A stretch of 64,000 nt of DNA from Areca catechu (GCA_021397845.1 JAHSVC010000030.1:248001-312000), one strand, 5' to 3'; counted from the first letter of the stretch, positions 11,230 to 23,441 are shown. Translations and numbers: made by a program. The notes: generated by a model not told the origin, from the letters alone.

Positions 11230-12250
11230 TAGTATTTAGCCACCCTCTGCTAATAAGCAGCCTTCCTTGACATGGCTCACTCTTTGCTTTCTTTGAGCAG
11301 ATCCAAATTTGCCTAAAGCTATTATGAGTTTGTATCTTCATTGTATTCTTCAACTCTGAGCAAAAGGACTCCAACTTTCAAAAAGATTATTGTCTCCATT
11401 CCGAATGTAAGGTTAAAGAGAGTTTCACCTATTGGAATCCTCTGTGTGGTCCGGTAGGCCCATAGTACATGATGAAGTTTGTTGACCTAATGTCCCTTTG
11501 CTTGGTCCAATCTGGTCTTCAGACCTTATAGGAGGGTTCTATTAGTTACTTCGGCTTCTCCATTAGACTAAGAATGTCCCACTAAATAAAGCAATGCATA
11601 ATTCCATATTCCTAACATAACTCGTAAAGGAGTGTGCTACTAAATTGTTGGCCATTGTCCGTGATCAGAACTTTGGGAAGACCAAATAAGCAAATAATGG
11701 ATTTCCAAATGAAATCCTTCACTCTAGCTTTGATGATGAGGGTGAGAGGCTCGACTTCTATCCATTTAATAAAATAATCGATGGCCACTAGAAGGAATTT
11801 TCATTGACCCGATACCCTAGATAATGGATGAGATGTCCATTCTCCAATAAGCAAAAGGCCAAGGAGCACTGATTGGGGTTAGAAGTGTTGCCAGTCGATG
11901 TTGGATAATGGCATTTCTCTGGCAGCGATCACACATCCATACAAACTCTCCACATCTTACTGCATAATGGGCCAATAGTAACCTTGCCAGAGGATCTTAT
12001 AGGCCAATGACCTAACCTTCAGGTGGTTCCCACAAACTCCATGAACCTTCCATAATGCATAATCTGATTTGGATGGGCGTAGACATTTAAGTAGAGGTAG
12101 AGCGAATTATTGCTTATATAGCTTATCTTCATATAGAACATAGTGAGGTGCATGATACCTTATTTTCTGAGCCTCTTTTTGGTAGAGCAGCAGTTCACCT
12201 TGCTTGAGGTATCCGAGCAAAGGGTCAATCCAACTTGGCTCTTCATCTAT
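11230..12250 (-). pseudogene. Gypsy integrase remnant
   Basis: On the minus strand, near 11990-11930, a zinc-binding-domain-like stretch reads LAYKILWQGYYWPIMQ. Near 11700-11640 the core reads FGLPKVLITDNGQQFSS, containing the second catalytic Asp (TDNG). Near 11470-11340 it reads WAYRTTQRIPIGETLFNLTFG, the C-terminal part of the Tat-type integrase core. The pieces are in several frames with stops, so no product is expected. Confidence 0.7.
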
Positions 12251-13099
12251 CTACTGGACAGGTTGAGGCTCTTCGAGACTTGACTTCTTAAACACCTTGA
12301 AGAATGTCTCCTTTTGAAAGTTGGCTGGTAGGGATGCCGCCAGCTTTGATAATGTGTCGGCTCTAACATTTCTATTCTAGAGACCTGCTGAACATTAAAG
12401 CTTGGAAGCTGTGAGATGTTCAATCTTTTACCTTGCAGAGATATTTCTTCATATTTTCTTCTCGAGCCTCATAGTTATCTTTGACTTGTCCAACTAGTAA
12501 TTAGGAATCACTAAAGACAGTAAGATGATGGATTCCAACTTTGTAATTTTAAGCCTAGCAATTAAAGCTTCATATTCAGTTCATTGTTAGTAGCTAGAAA
12601 TTCAAAATGCAAAGCATATTCGGTGGCAGCTTCTTCAAGGCCAGCCAGAATGAGACCTGCACCTGACCCTATAGAATTTGATGAGCCATCCACGTGCAAG
12701 GTCCACTACTCCTTTGGATCGGTTTTGGGACTTGTTTCCTTGTTTTATGAACTTTTTTCATCCGAGATTGTGCAAAGGAAGAAATATGCTAAAACTTGGG
12801 CTTTGATAGAAGGCCTTGGATGAAACTTTGTATCAAACTCTGAAAGTTCAAGAGTCCATTTAGCTATTCATCCTGAAGTATCCAGTCAGTGAAGGATGGC
12901 CTTCATGGATTGGTTGGTGAGGATAATAGTATGGGCTTGAAAATAAGGTCGAAGCTTCCTGGTGGAAACAATTAGAGCAAAAATTAATTTCTCAAGTTTG
13001 GCATATCTAGTTTCTACATTATGAAGGACTTTGCTTATGGAGTATACTACTAAATTTTTCCTTCCTTTTAGACAAGGATCGAAATTGCTGCAAATGATA

Positions 13100-13877
13100 C
13101 AGCCAAATAGAAAAAAAGTTCCTTGCCAGGTTCAAGTTTCCTCAGTAGTGGAGCAGAGCTAAGATATTTTTTCAACTCCTCGAATACCTTCTAACCCTTT
13201 ATGGTCCATTGAAGTCCTTCGGCCACTTGAGAATCTGAAAGAAGGGAAGGCACCTGCCAATTTAGATACAAACCGGTTAAGAGCGGCCACCTTGCCAAGG
13301 AGGTGTTGAACCTTCTTAATCATCTTCAAAGGGTTCATCTCTTGAATCGCTCAAAATTTATTCGGGTTATCCTCAATGCCTCTATGCGAGACCATGAACC
13401 CAAGAAACTTTTTGGATGTAACTCCGAATGCACATATTATCAGATTCGGCTTTATCTCTATTGGCATAAAGTGCTGAAAGTCTCCTTAAGGTCATTGATG
13501 TGATCGAAAGTAGATCAACTCTTGACCAACATGTCATCCATATTTACCTCCATATTCTAACCAATTTGATCTTTGAAGATCTGGTTAACCAATCATTGAT
13601 ATGTGGCTCCTGCATGTTTAAGCCCAAAAGGTATAAGCTTGTAATAAAAAAATTCATGATCGGTGATAAAGGCAGTCTTCTCATTTTCAGGTGCTATCCA
13701 TATTTGATTGTAATTAGAGAAGGCATCCATGAAGGTGGGGAGTTTATGATCGGAAGTTGCATCAACCAGTTGATCAATCCGAGACAAAGGATAGCTATCT
13801 TTTGGGCAGGCTTTGTTTAGGTTGGTAAAGTCTATGCACATCTGCCACTTTTTATTTGCCTTCTTCACAAGTACCAC
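13100..13877 (-). pseudogene. Gypsy reverse transcriptase remnant
   Basis: The minus-strand frame 13877-13593 contains VLVKKANKKWQMCIDFTNLN, then KACPKDSYPL, TFMDAFSNYNQI and PFGLKHAGATYQ, which are RT fingers and palm motifs of Tat-type Ty3/gypsy elements. Downstream the polymerase box reads NMDDMLVKS at ~13538-13512: the two catalytic aspartates remain but the Tyr of YVDD is Asn. Frameshifts follow. Confidence 0.85.
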
Positions 13878-14199
13878 ATTAAGAGCCAGTCAAGATATCT
13901 CATTTCTAGAATGAAGATGGTTTCAACTAACTTGTCAACTTCCTCGATAATTGCCTTCTAATGCTTTGAGATAAAGTTCTTTTGCTTTACAGGATGGTAG
14001 GTGGGGTCAATGTTTAGCTTGTACACCATCACCTTCGGGTCTATTCCTAGCATATCAACAACAAATCGAGCAAACACATTAGTATTTTTTTGCAAATAAG
14101 TGGTCAGCTATTTCTTAGTTACCTTATCCAAGTCCGATCCAATTTGAACTGTTTGATAGGGGTCCTTTGTCAAAAGTATATCCAGAAGGTCTCCTAGTG

Positions 14200-14700
14200 G
14201 CTCGCCATGTTCCTCAGCCAGTTCATCCCGCATGTCCAACCCCACTGGGAACTTGTCAGATTGAGCTTTAGCTCAAAGTTTAGCAGCATATCACTGTTGC
14301 ACCATAGTTTGATTTCCTCTAATATGCCCAATTCCATTCCTCGTTGGGAACTTCATAAGCGGATGATAAGTAGAAACCATGGCTTTGAGGGCATTTAAAT
14401 CAGGCTGCTTGAGAATTGCATTATAAGTTGAAGGGATCTTGACCACCAAGAAATACAACTAGATAGTTATTCACTGAGACAGAGTGCGCACCATAACTAG
14501 CAATGTGATCACTCCTTCCACAAGCACCAGATCACCTAAGAAACCCACTATAAGTGAATTGAATTTTTCCAGTCAATCCAAAGAAAGATCTATTTGACAA
14601 AAGACAGAATAATATAGAACATCGACAAAGCTTCCATTATCAACTATAACTTGATGTACATCATAATTAGCACTATTCAAAGTTACAACCACTACATCAC
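14200..14700 (-). pseudogene. Gypsy aspartic protease remnant
   Basis: Near 14690-14590 on the minus strand the sequence reads VIVDNGSFVDVLYYSVF, equivalent to the active-site loop (VDNGSSADVL type) of gypsy proteases. Further on, fragments such as YNAILKQPDLNALKAM and STYHPLMKFPT match the protease/RT linker of Tat elements. Frameshifted. Confidence 0.7.
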
Positions 14701-14987
14701 TGTGTGGGATCTGAACACTGACAAGATCTTATTCAGAAAAGCTGATGGTTTCTTTGACATTCTGCCTCTTCACCACCTTGGAGTATTCTGCCAGCACAAA
14801 TTGCCCCCCAGTCAACATGTTCACTATTCCAGCAGGGGGCCAATCTTCCATAGCCTCCTCTCTGCCAAGTTGCTGCATAGCTCTATGAGGTTTCGACAGT
14901 GGTAATGACTGAAGCCTTGGGGGTGATCGACATAGGTCCTCTTTTGTGAAAAAAAATGATCTAGCCTTCCTTGCCTGATGAATCACT

Positions 14988-16325
14988 CTATCTCATCTTA
15001 TAGTTGGAGGCAATCCTTTGTGTCATGCTTATGGTCATAGTGGTAGGGGCACTACTTGTTGGGATTGCAACGTTCAAGTCAATCCACATCCTCCTCACTT
15101 GAGGTGGCTGCATTCTCACATCTAATATTTTTGCCTGAGGTGTGTTCAAAGGGGTATAGTTAGTGAAATACCTCGAGGGTGAATTATTCCTCCATCCCCT
15201 GAGAGGGAACCTATTCCTCCAATATCTAGGTAGAGTCTTGATCAGCGATGAGGTAGAGTGCGGGACTTTCATCAGTTCCTCTGATTGCCCTCCTCTTTTG
15301 GAGGGGTCTTTCTCAAACTCTTTGCCTTCTCTTCCACTTTAACCTCGGTAGGGAATGGATGGGCATTGTACGCCTCCTCAGTATTGTCATATTCAGGATT
15401 TGTGGTACCATCCCGTATCATCCGATACGGGACGTATCATACCGTACCGGCCAAGATCCAGTACGGTTCATATATATAAAACAGTCCGGCACTCGGACCG
15501 TTAAAAAAAATTAAAAAAAAAAATAAATTCCATATGATAAGGTACGGTATTGTAGCATACCATACCGTACCGCCTAGTTTGGCTCGGTTCGAGTCTGGTT
15601 CAAGTCTGGTTCAATAATCCTTGGTTGAAAGGGAGGAAGAAGAGAATTTTTTCTCATTTTTTAAAGCTCGGTACACGTACCGGTACAGTACAGTACGGAC
15701 CATACCGTACCGTACCAGTAGCTGACCGATACAAGTCTTGGTACTGGTTCAACGATCCTTGGTCATATTTGTTAGCCTGAATAAGCATCTTCTCAAGATT
15801 TTGTGGATATCTCTTTTTCAAAGAAAAAAGAAATGTCCACCTCTGCAGTCCGCTTTTTAGAGCCGTCTAGCCATGGACGGATCCAGGTTGCACACCTCCA
15901 AAGTTGTCGCATTGAAACAGCTAGGTATGCACAAAGGGACTCTCCTTCCCTCTGCTTGATGCTAACCAGGTAGTCTGACCCCAGCGATGTCATCAACTAC
16001 TGATGAAGTAGAAGATGAAAGACTGGCTCAGCTCATGAAAAGAACCAATAAAGCCAAGCTTAAGACCGGAATACTAATGCCTAATAGCTCCTTTGAGAGT
16101 GGAGGGGAAAGCATGGCAGAGGACTTCGTCTGATGCCTCGTAGAGTAACTTGAGAGTCCTAAAACTCTTTTGATGATCCATTGGGTCACCTGATCTTTCA
16201 TAAGTTTCTAGATGTCGAACTTTGAAATTTGCAGGCATTGGCTCCTGTATTATTCTAGCACTAAAAGGCAGGCTGGTATTGACTCCGAGCCTTTCATCAT
16301 GGACCAGGGCTTGATTTTGTCTCAC
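14988..16325 (-). pseudogene. Gypsy gag remnant, interrupted by a MITE
   Basis: The minus frame 16325-16074 contains FKVRHLETYERSGDPMDHQK and LCHAFPSTLKGAIR, the retrotransposon gag core. 15996-15793 continues with YLVSIKQREGESLCAYL. After the MITE at 15394-15761 the frame 15272-14988 gives the basic linker, and near 15030-14990 DHKHDTKDCLQL, a counterpart of the DHGHSIEECLQL motif in the gag of the element at 21050. Stops are present throughout. Confidence 0.75.
15394..15761. mobile_element. hAT-type MITE rich in CCGTACCG motifs
   Basis: The 368-bp insert is flanked by perfect 8-bp direct repeats gtcatatt (15386-15393 and 15762-15769). Its ends are CAGGATTTGTGGTACC and, inverted, CAAGGATCGTTGAACCAGTACC. 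The interior holds many copies of accgtaccg/cggtacgg, themselves palindromic. It splits the gag remnant of the minus-strand gypsy element, so it is younger than that element. A second member of this type is proposed at 60764-61366. Confidence 0.85.
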
Positions 16326-16700
16326 CTCGATCCTCCGGTTGATCTCCTATAAATGTCGATCCACATCGGCATAACTGACATTGCAAGCCTCAAAGTGCTG
16401 AGGCGGTGATCTTCTAGGGGTAGAATCCTTCTTGGAGAAGGGAGTAGGCGATTGCCTCCTAGCCTGTCCTAGACTTCTAGGCTTGATCTGCCACGTATGC
16501 CTCTCCTACTTTGGATTCGGTGAGGGAGGAGGATAGGATATCGCAAGAAACAACTAAGGTTGCTGAGTTGCAGTAGGAGGTTGTTGTTGTAGAAAAAATG
16601 CACCTTCTATTGTGCATCATTGTTCCACTATATTGCTTGGATTACAACGGCTAAAGTGTGCACCTGCCGGACCAGCGCATTGAACTGGTCAGCACTTATC

Positions 16701-18144
16701 CACGTAGCAAGAAGAGATGGCGGTACTAGTTGCGGTGGTGACACATTATTACACACATTATGTATATACACATTATGCAGTGGCTAAAATGTGCACCTAC
16801 CGGACAATATGTATATACACACATTATGCATGCATATATGTTTATTTATATATTTTTCAATTTCTAAAACATGATCATGTGAAACTTTATTCCATTATTT
16901 ATAAATGGTAGAAAGAATAACAATAATACCTCGTTTAAACACATTCGAGTGTTTATACTTGGATTTAATTAATAAAGCATGTCTTTGCAATGTTTAATCA
17001 ATCATTGGTATATAATTAGTTGTGCTTGTTGTTTATGATTTATTTTTTCATAGTATTTACCGGATATCTCATTGATAAACTTCTAAAATTATAGATCGTC
17101 TTATCTTGACTAACTCCTCGATCAAGATATAATGGTTGACACCTGGTAGAAACGCAAACTTGACCTCTACCCAACCCGGGTCTAGACCTGACCCAATCCT
17201 CCAATGGATCAGCCGGGTAGACCTGAAACCTCAACAGATTTTGAGTCTAGATTATTGAAATGTGGCCTCGACCCAACTTGACTGCACTCTTGTTAATAAA
17301 CCACCAAGGAAAAATCTGAATATGGCCAAGCCTTGTTCATTTAGCAGTGAAAATGGAGGCCAAGTATTATTTTTTTTTCTTTTTTTGAAAAAAAAAAAAA
17401 AAACTTATGTTCGGATTAATAGTTTTATTCTAACATAGAAGGGAATTGCTGACTAGTCTTAGGTCAAGTGGTCAATATCTCTCTCCACCGATAGAGAATA
17501 ACAGACATTTGATTTTTGGAGATGGCATTCCATTGTATTGCTAACAAATAAATATGAAACTAGGTTATATATGATCTTTAGTAGCAGTCCAGTTCTAAAT
17601 TTTGCACTTGTATCACATCCATAAAGGATGTTTCCAAAATGCATGATAAGATTGATTTTTCTTTTTTGAGAGGAACATGATAATAATTATGTTGATGGTC
17701 AAAATAATTTGCGAATTTTAGCTAGATATGACATCTAGGGTGGTCCGGTTCTTTCATTGTCTATCTCTAAGCATTTTTTTTTGTAGAGAGTGGCTCTCTG
17801 TTTCTTTTTGGCTGGGCTCCCCGTCAATGCTTGGTCAGGGAGAAACCTTCAATAGGTGAAGTCTTCTTCTCCTACTAAATTTGAGAGCAGATATGGATGC
17901 CAATTTACTTGGGTAGAGTCGAGACTTCAATCTGAAATCTAACACTCTTGTTTTCTCTTTCTATCCTGCTTTCTTTTATTTGTGGTATCTCCCTATTTCG
18001 TACTCATGCATGAATTGGGATTGGTTTGGAGAAGGTAAGGTGGATAGCCATGCATGATGCTACCTACTATCTTGATCACAAGTGATTTGTTAATGCTTTT
18101 GGAAAAAAATAATTTGATATTCCATAACTTTTATTTTCTTGAAG
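16701..18144. other. Spacer without recognised gene
   Basis: Contains a second copy of a ~25-bp phrase (ggctaaaatgtgcacctac at 16782, compare ggctaaagtgtgcacctgc at ~16651), tata/cacatt-rich simple sequence, and a poly-T/poly-A fold at 17370-17403. No frame or domain was recognised. Confidence 0.6.
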
Positions 18145-19790
18145 AACAGACATTACAGAACTGATATTAGAAAAAGTGCCAGCCTTGATGTCACCAACAA
18201 CAGCACACCTCTTCATTATGTAGCCTCCAGCGGTGATCGTAAAGTGGTGCAACTCCTACTTAAAAACGATGTCTCAGCAATCCTATCTACAGGACAAGGA
18301 TGGTTTCGCACCCATTCATGCAGCCAGTGCAGGCCATCCTGAAATAATTGCGGAGCTCGTAGAACATTGTCCTGATTGCATGGAGTTGATAGATAACCAA
18401 GGCAAGAAACTTCCTTCATGTTGCCATATCATGAACAAAATATTGGAAGTTGTCTAAGTACGTGCTTTGATCGGCGGCATTTATAGACCTTCTAAATGAG
18501 GCGCAACACACCCTTGCATTTAGCTATCATCGCAGGGAACAGGCAGATTATCCGGATTTTATCATCTGATGGAAGAGTAAACACCAGCATCATGAATAAC
18601 AGTGGCCATACTCCTCTTGGTCTTGTTTGCTTAACCTTCAATTGGGAAATTGATCTTAGAATGGTACATATTAATTTATCATACTTTGTTAGTTTTTTTT
18701 TTTTTTTTTTTTTGTTATACTTTATCAGGAATTGTTTTAAGAGCCTGGACCTGTATCGCACAATCTCATCGAATCTAGCAAGATCAACGAGGAAACGAGT
18801 GCAGGAATGGGAGAAAAGAAATTACAGGGACAAGATAGGGAGGGAGATCATGAAAGTTGTGGGACCAGTATGGTGAAATTGTTTTTTTTTAAAAAAAAAA
18901 AAAAACTTGAGCTTTTTTCATTCAATTTTTATATAATTTACTCTCTCCTGTGCTCTCTTCCCCTCTAATCTTGCTGAAACCGGTGGGAACTTTGGGTGAC
19001 ATTGTTGAAAGCCTAATGCATTATTGTATGTATTTACTATTAGATCACCATTAGGTTTCAAGTTTTTATAAAATCTTGGATAATACAAAATTTACGATAC
19101 AAAAATTTAGCACTCCTTTGCCTAGCTTGAGTTCTACTAGCCAACTCAATAACATCTTATTGTCACACATATATTTGCATTGGTGCAGTAATACAAATTT
19201 TTTTTATATTTGTTTTGTAATCGTATTTCTTTTCTGTGCTTTTTTTTTTTGAATTTTCCTTTGCCTTATAATTGAATTGATATGTTAATGTAGTACAGGG
19301 CACTAGTTCATAATCTTGCAATAGTGGCAGTCCTCATTGCTACGGTCACCTTTGCAGCAGCATTTACGTACTCTACCTGGAGGATACAAGAGCGATTCTA
19401 GCTCCCATGCAGGCAATGCCATTTTAGCAAACAGAGCTTCGTTCAAAGCTTTTTAGGTCTCAGATAGCTTAGCTATGATCGGTTCCATCTCTGTGGCAAT
19501 TATACTCTTTGCACAGGATCACTAGATCATGACATTCGACTATACTTTCTCATCACTGCAATGAAACTGATATGGGTCTCGCTTGAAGGAATGCTTGCAG
19601 CATTTGCAACTGGCGTGTAGTTGTTTTCGACTGCAATTGGCTTGCTATTCTTGTAGCTGTTATGATTTGTAGCATCCCTCTTGGTGCCTGGATGACTACT
19701 TATTGGCCTTGCGGTGGTGAAGATGAAAATGATCCAAGAAAAGGATACTCCGATTATCAATTTAGATTATAGGTGGTATAGGAAGCATAC
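18145..19790 (+). pseudogene. Ankyrin-repeat/PGG-domain protein pseudogene (ACD6/ITN1-like)
   Basis: Ankyrin consensus pieces occur in order but in shifting frames: NNSTPLHYVASSGDRKVVQL (18199-18258), KDGFAPIHAASAGHPEIIAE (~18295-18354) and RRNTPLHLAIIAGNRQIIR (18499-18555). At 19315-19375 comes VHNLAIVAVLIATVTFAAAF, the first membrane helix of the PGG domain. It is followed, in another frame, by LPGGYKSD and HAGNAILANRASFKAF, which contain the diagnostic PGG. A later hydrophobic piece matches the rest of the domain. The intact family comprises plasma-membrane proteins of plant defence and stress signalling. At least three frameshifts and several stops make this copy non-functional. Spacers between the pieces could include former introns. 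Confidence 0.75.
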
Positions 19791-20560
19791 TGCTATTCAT
19801 CGAAGGCTTGGAGGCATTTCAGACTTCCATACACCTTAATTTTTTTGCATTATGTGAAATATGCTTTCTCTGTAAGTTGGAAAAAAAAAAAATGAGTGCA
19901 TTGGCTGCCAGTGTACTATATAAGAGTGAATTGTTATATCTGTAAGCTGGTGGCTGAAGATGGTACTTTAGCAGATTGAGCTGGTTTCAATGATTTACCC
20001 ACATTGACATGATGTGGCATGTTTGATTGGAGGTATTCTGAAATGCAAAAATAAATATAATATTAGATTATCATATTTGGTATTAAAAAAAAAAATGGTA
20101 AAAGAAAATTGATGTGTTCCATGCTTATTTGTGGAAGAGAGAAGGTGAAGCAATTGCTATGCAAGAATTATATTTTGAGGATTAAGATATTTTCATTTCT
20201 TTTTAAAATTAAAATAGCCATAAGACTCTTCCCAACCACATGGATGAAATGGAAGTTCTCCGTTTCCATTTTCATTTCAAAGTTAACTTCTCCCGGTCAA
20301 ACATGCTCTTGTTTGATTGGTTATGGATCATAAAGTTATCAAATCTGCAATTATAAATTTAATAAATTTCTTGTATATAAAAAATGAGAGTAGCCAAGGT
20401 GGTAGATTGGATGAGATTTCATGTGTGTCCGAATTTAAGATTTGTAGGGACAACCATTGATAGCTCGGGCTTCAAAAAATAAATCTTAGAAAGTTATTAA
20501 CAAGCACACAATTGTAGTGTCTCTTTTTTTCTTTTTTCTTTTTTTTTGGATAAAACAAAA

Positions 20561-20595
<35 letters not shown>

Positions 20596-21049
20596 ACTAG
20601 TGGGGGTGGGGACTAGTGTAGCTATCCCCTTTTAAAGGCTCCCATTTTGCTGAAAAATATAAGATACAGGATGACAATAAAGATAGCTTAGCCCTTCCCC
20701 ATCTAGTAATGAATATGTCATTCCAATCCTATCTAAGCATCAGGAGGACTATTCGGATCCAGAAAAGCTCATAGTCAATTCCACACATCTATGTCCAGGC
20801 CCCGGTATTATGCCTCAAACCTGAAAGGTGTGGAGTATAAAATAATGATCCGTTCCACTTGAGCTATGATCTAGATAGTATATGCAGTGTCTCTAACTCT
20901 TACTAAAAATTGATACTAACGTAGAAACCATCTCAACAACTACTCATGCTATTTACTAGTCAAAACCATCTACTTTGAGGTCCTCGAAATTCTAACCAAA
21001 TCTATGACACATGGAAAAATTCTTGGACTCCAGTTACCAGTATACATGG
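19791..21049. other. Spacer without recognised gene
   Basis: Moderately AT-rich, with a short pyrimidine-rich run and a 34-bp G homopolymer near 20561. No coding frame is supported. The last five bases (catgg, 21045-21049) are the target-site duplication of the following gypsy element. Confidence 0.6.
20561..20594. repeat. (G)34 homopolymer
   Basis: Thirty-four consecutive G residues, preceded by a T/C-rich run and followed by gtgggggtggggac. Such a run is uncommon in AT-rich plant spacer. It could form G-quadruplexes, or be a sequencing or assembly artefact. Confidence 0.9.
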
Positions 21050-21144
21050 TGTTATATCCTAATGGCTCACCGTCAGACTGAACCGGCTCCTCTTTGTGGT
21101 CCGATCGGGCCGCTCTTCTAAAAGCTCCGACGAACACACCCTGT

Positions 21145-21425
21145 AGAAGTCCGACCCATCAGAGTAGAGGTCCGACGGCCCGCTCCTGCTGAGGTCCAGC
21201 CCACTGCTCCCCTTCGGAAGTCCGACCCACCGGAGTAGAGGTCTGACGGCCCGCTCTTGCGGAGCTCCGGCCCACCGCTCCCCTGCAGAAGTCTGACCCA
21301 CCGGAATAGAGGTCCGACGGCCCGCTCCTGCTGAGGTCCGGTCCACTGCTCCCTTTCGAAAGTCCGATCCATTGGAGTAGAGGTCCGACAGCTCTCTCCT
21401 GCTGAGGTCCGGCCTACCATCCTAC
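21145..21425. repeat. 71-bp tandem repeats in gypsy 5' LTR
   Basis: Four units, each starting near gaagtccgaccca and containing gagtagaggtccgacggccc and a ctgctgaggtccggccc segment. The same array is present in the 3' LTR at ~30684-30965. Units differ by a few bases. Reading frames across it (GRTSAGAGRRTS-like) are artefacts. Confidence 0.9.
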
Positions 21426-21669
21426 AGATGCCCTCCCTCAAGGGACCGACTGGCCTTCCCGCTCGGCGTCCGATAGACATGCTTCAGAACCCAGAGGGTT
21501 CCAGAAACCTTTTTTTGTTGCAACGAACTCCTGCCATATCAGCGGTATTGCTCCACTACTCCCACGATGCTGCCTTATCCGGACGCCACGTGGCCACTTG
21601 CCAGATTCTCTTAGGGGCAGATCGATCTTTTTCGGACTCCTCCTAACGAATTTTGGACTGTTCCGCGCC

Positions 21670-21677
21670 TATATAAG
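21670..21677 (+). promoter_or_regulatory. TATA box of gypsy 5' LTR
   Basis: tatataag in the context gcgcctatataaggtgc, about 620 bp into the LTR. The identical box is in the 3' LTR at 31209-31216. It would set the start of the genomic transcript about 30 bp downstream. Confidence 0.7.
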
Positions 21678-21966
21678 GTGCTCGGGGGATCCCGTTTTAA
21701 GCTAAGGACTCTCTTCCCTCTCTATATGCTATCTCCTTGATTCCTCCATTCTGTTGCCTTCAAGCTCCTGCTAACTTAGGCATCGGAGGGTACCCTGCCG
21801 GAATACCATCGGTGCCTTGGAGACTTTGTTGCAGGTCTACCGGGTGAGGAGAACTCCAGCACAATCGACCGGACCCGGTCCAGGAGAAGTCGCCGCAACA
21901 GATTAGCGCTAGAAGGATGGCGGCCTTCCTTCTCTAAAAGGAGGAATCCATCTGCCCAGCCAAGCA

Positions 21967-22866
21967 ATGGATAAGAGAAGAGCTCCAAATGCCACTGCCA
22001 AAAGAGGTCTTTTCCCATCCAGGTCCGAGGGACCTCCCCGGAAAAATGACGCCACCGCCGCTGTCACTGAGCCTACCATTACTTTGGGACTGCAGCAGTT
22101 CCAAATATTGATGAACTGCATTGAAACGCTTACCACCGCGGTTTAGCATTTTCAGGAGATGGCTGATAACTGACAGCAACCACCAGCTGCTTCCTGTACT
22201 AATCCTCCAACAGCTGTTGAGGGAAGCCGACAGTCAGAGGTCCATCAGCATTGTTCTCCTATCATCGCAGAGCCTCGAAGGTCTTTGGGCGCCCGCGTCG
22301 ACGGCAAGAGGGCAAGATCTGCCTCGCCCTCCTATGCTGAATCCATCCTTGCTGGCATTCGGCTTACCGCCGAACTCCCGAGAGACTACACCAGCAAAAT
22401 TTTGCACATGGAGGAGTGCATTGCAGAAATTGCTCACTGGCAGAAAGCCGAAGGGGGGCAGGTATACAACTCCCATCCCCCATTCTCCGACAAGATTCTG
22501 GCGGAGATGATTCCCCGCCACTTCAAAATTTCTCAGGTGGACCCCTACGACGGCACCACCAACCCGCTGAACCATCTGGACACTTACAAAGCCCATATGA
22601 TGGTACAGGGCACCTCCGATGCCCTCCACTACATTGCTTTCCCTGCCACTCTCAAGAAGACCACCCAAATGTGGTTCTCTGCCATCCGGCCAGGTACGAT
22701 CCACTCCTTCACTCAACTCGAAAACCTTTTTCTTTCCCATTTCAAGACCTGCAGTCGGATCCCGAGGAACACCGACTGCCTCTTCCTCATGCTGCAAAGG
22801 GAGGGAGAGACCCTCCAAGATTACATGGTCCATTTCAACTCAGCGGCCATGGAAATCCGGACCTAA
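21967..22866 (+). pseudogene. Gypsy gag, N-terminal part
   Basis: The frame starts at ATG 21967 (MDKRRAPNATAK) and is interrupted by TAG at 22144-22146 and TGA at 22171-22173. It contains the gag core: FKISQVDPYDGTTNPLNHLD, then HYIAFPATLKKTTQMWFSAI and a SFTQLENLFLSHF segment (Retrotrans_gag type). It ends at 22866 because of a frameshift; gag continues in another frame. Confidence 0.85.
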
Positions 22867-23441
22867 ATGAAGACGTCGCTATGTCAGCCTTCAAGCGAGG
22901 GCTCCGCTCATCCAAGCTTACTTTCTCCCTGGACAAGAGGTTTTCGACAAGCTATAGTGAGCTCCTGGACAAGGCGCAGAAGTATGCCCTGGCGGAAGAA
23001 CAAGCAGCCAGGCGACGCTAAACAGAGGGGAAGCCGGCCCCCAAGAAACTAAGCAACAAGGCTCCTGAAGTTCGACCTCCGATTGATAGCAACCGGTTAG
23101 CCCAGCACCGAAGTCCGAAGCCGAAGGACTTCCCCAGGAGGTTCGACACCTACGCGCCCCTCTCCCTTCCAAGGAAAAAAATCCTCCTGGAAATCGAGAA
23201 CGAGACCTTCCTTCAGAGGCCTCGACTGATGAGGGGCCCTACTGTATACAGAAACAAAGATAAATTCTGTCGGTTCTATAAGGACCATGGGCATAGCATT
23301 GAAGAATGCTTGCAACTGAAGGATGCCATTGAAGACCTCATTCGGAGGGGGTACCTGCAAAAATATGTCCGACCCCATCGGGATCGGGCCGAAGCCTCAA
23401 ATGCCAGAAACCCTCCAGAGGAAGCGGAGCTTCCCAACTAG
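22860..23441 (+). pseudogene. Gypsy gag, C-terminal part with C-X-H-C knuckle-like motif
   Basis: After the frameshift the protein continues (MSAFKRGLRSSKLTFSLDKR, EEQAARRR). After a second break the 23041-23441 segment gives a Pro/Lys-rich linker and CRFYKDHGHSIEEC, a zinc-binding-like motif typical of Tat gag proteins. It then reads LQLKDAIEDLIRRGYLQKYV. Nucleocapsid role is inferred from position and motif. Confidence 0.75.

Larger units (their letters stand above)
10560..16700 (-). mobile_element. Decayed Tat-type Ty3/gypsy retrotransposon, minus strand
   Basis: Read on the minus strand from right to left the order is gag (16325-14988), protease (~14700), reverse transcriptase (13877-13100), RNase H region (~12900-12350) and integrase (~12050-11230). 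This is the gag-PR-RT-RH-INT order of Ty3/gypsy. Sequence style matches the intact-length Tat element at 21050-31364. Stops and frameshifts occur every few hundred bases. LTRs were not recognised. A 368-bp MITE interrupts gag. Confidence 0.8.
21050..21900 (+). repeat. 5' LTR of the Tat-type gypsy element
   Basis: 851 bp, TGTTAT...CAACA. Four 71-bp repeats lie at its left part, a TATA box at 21670 and a probable 5' leader downstream. Directly after it comes gattagcgctagaagg, the position of the primer-binding site; I could not assign the tRNA. The last ~125 bp differ in arrangement from the 3' LTR. Confidence 0.88.

Noticed and set aside
17040..17234. Minus-strand 64-codon frame
   Set aside because: No domain, AT-rich context, no supporting signals.
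21059..21480. Open frames on the minus strand with GRTSAGAGRRTS-like repeats, also at 30520-31018
   Set aside because: Translations of the 71-bp LTR repeats; different frames give similar repetitive peptides, and the sequence lies inside LTRs.
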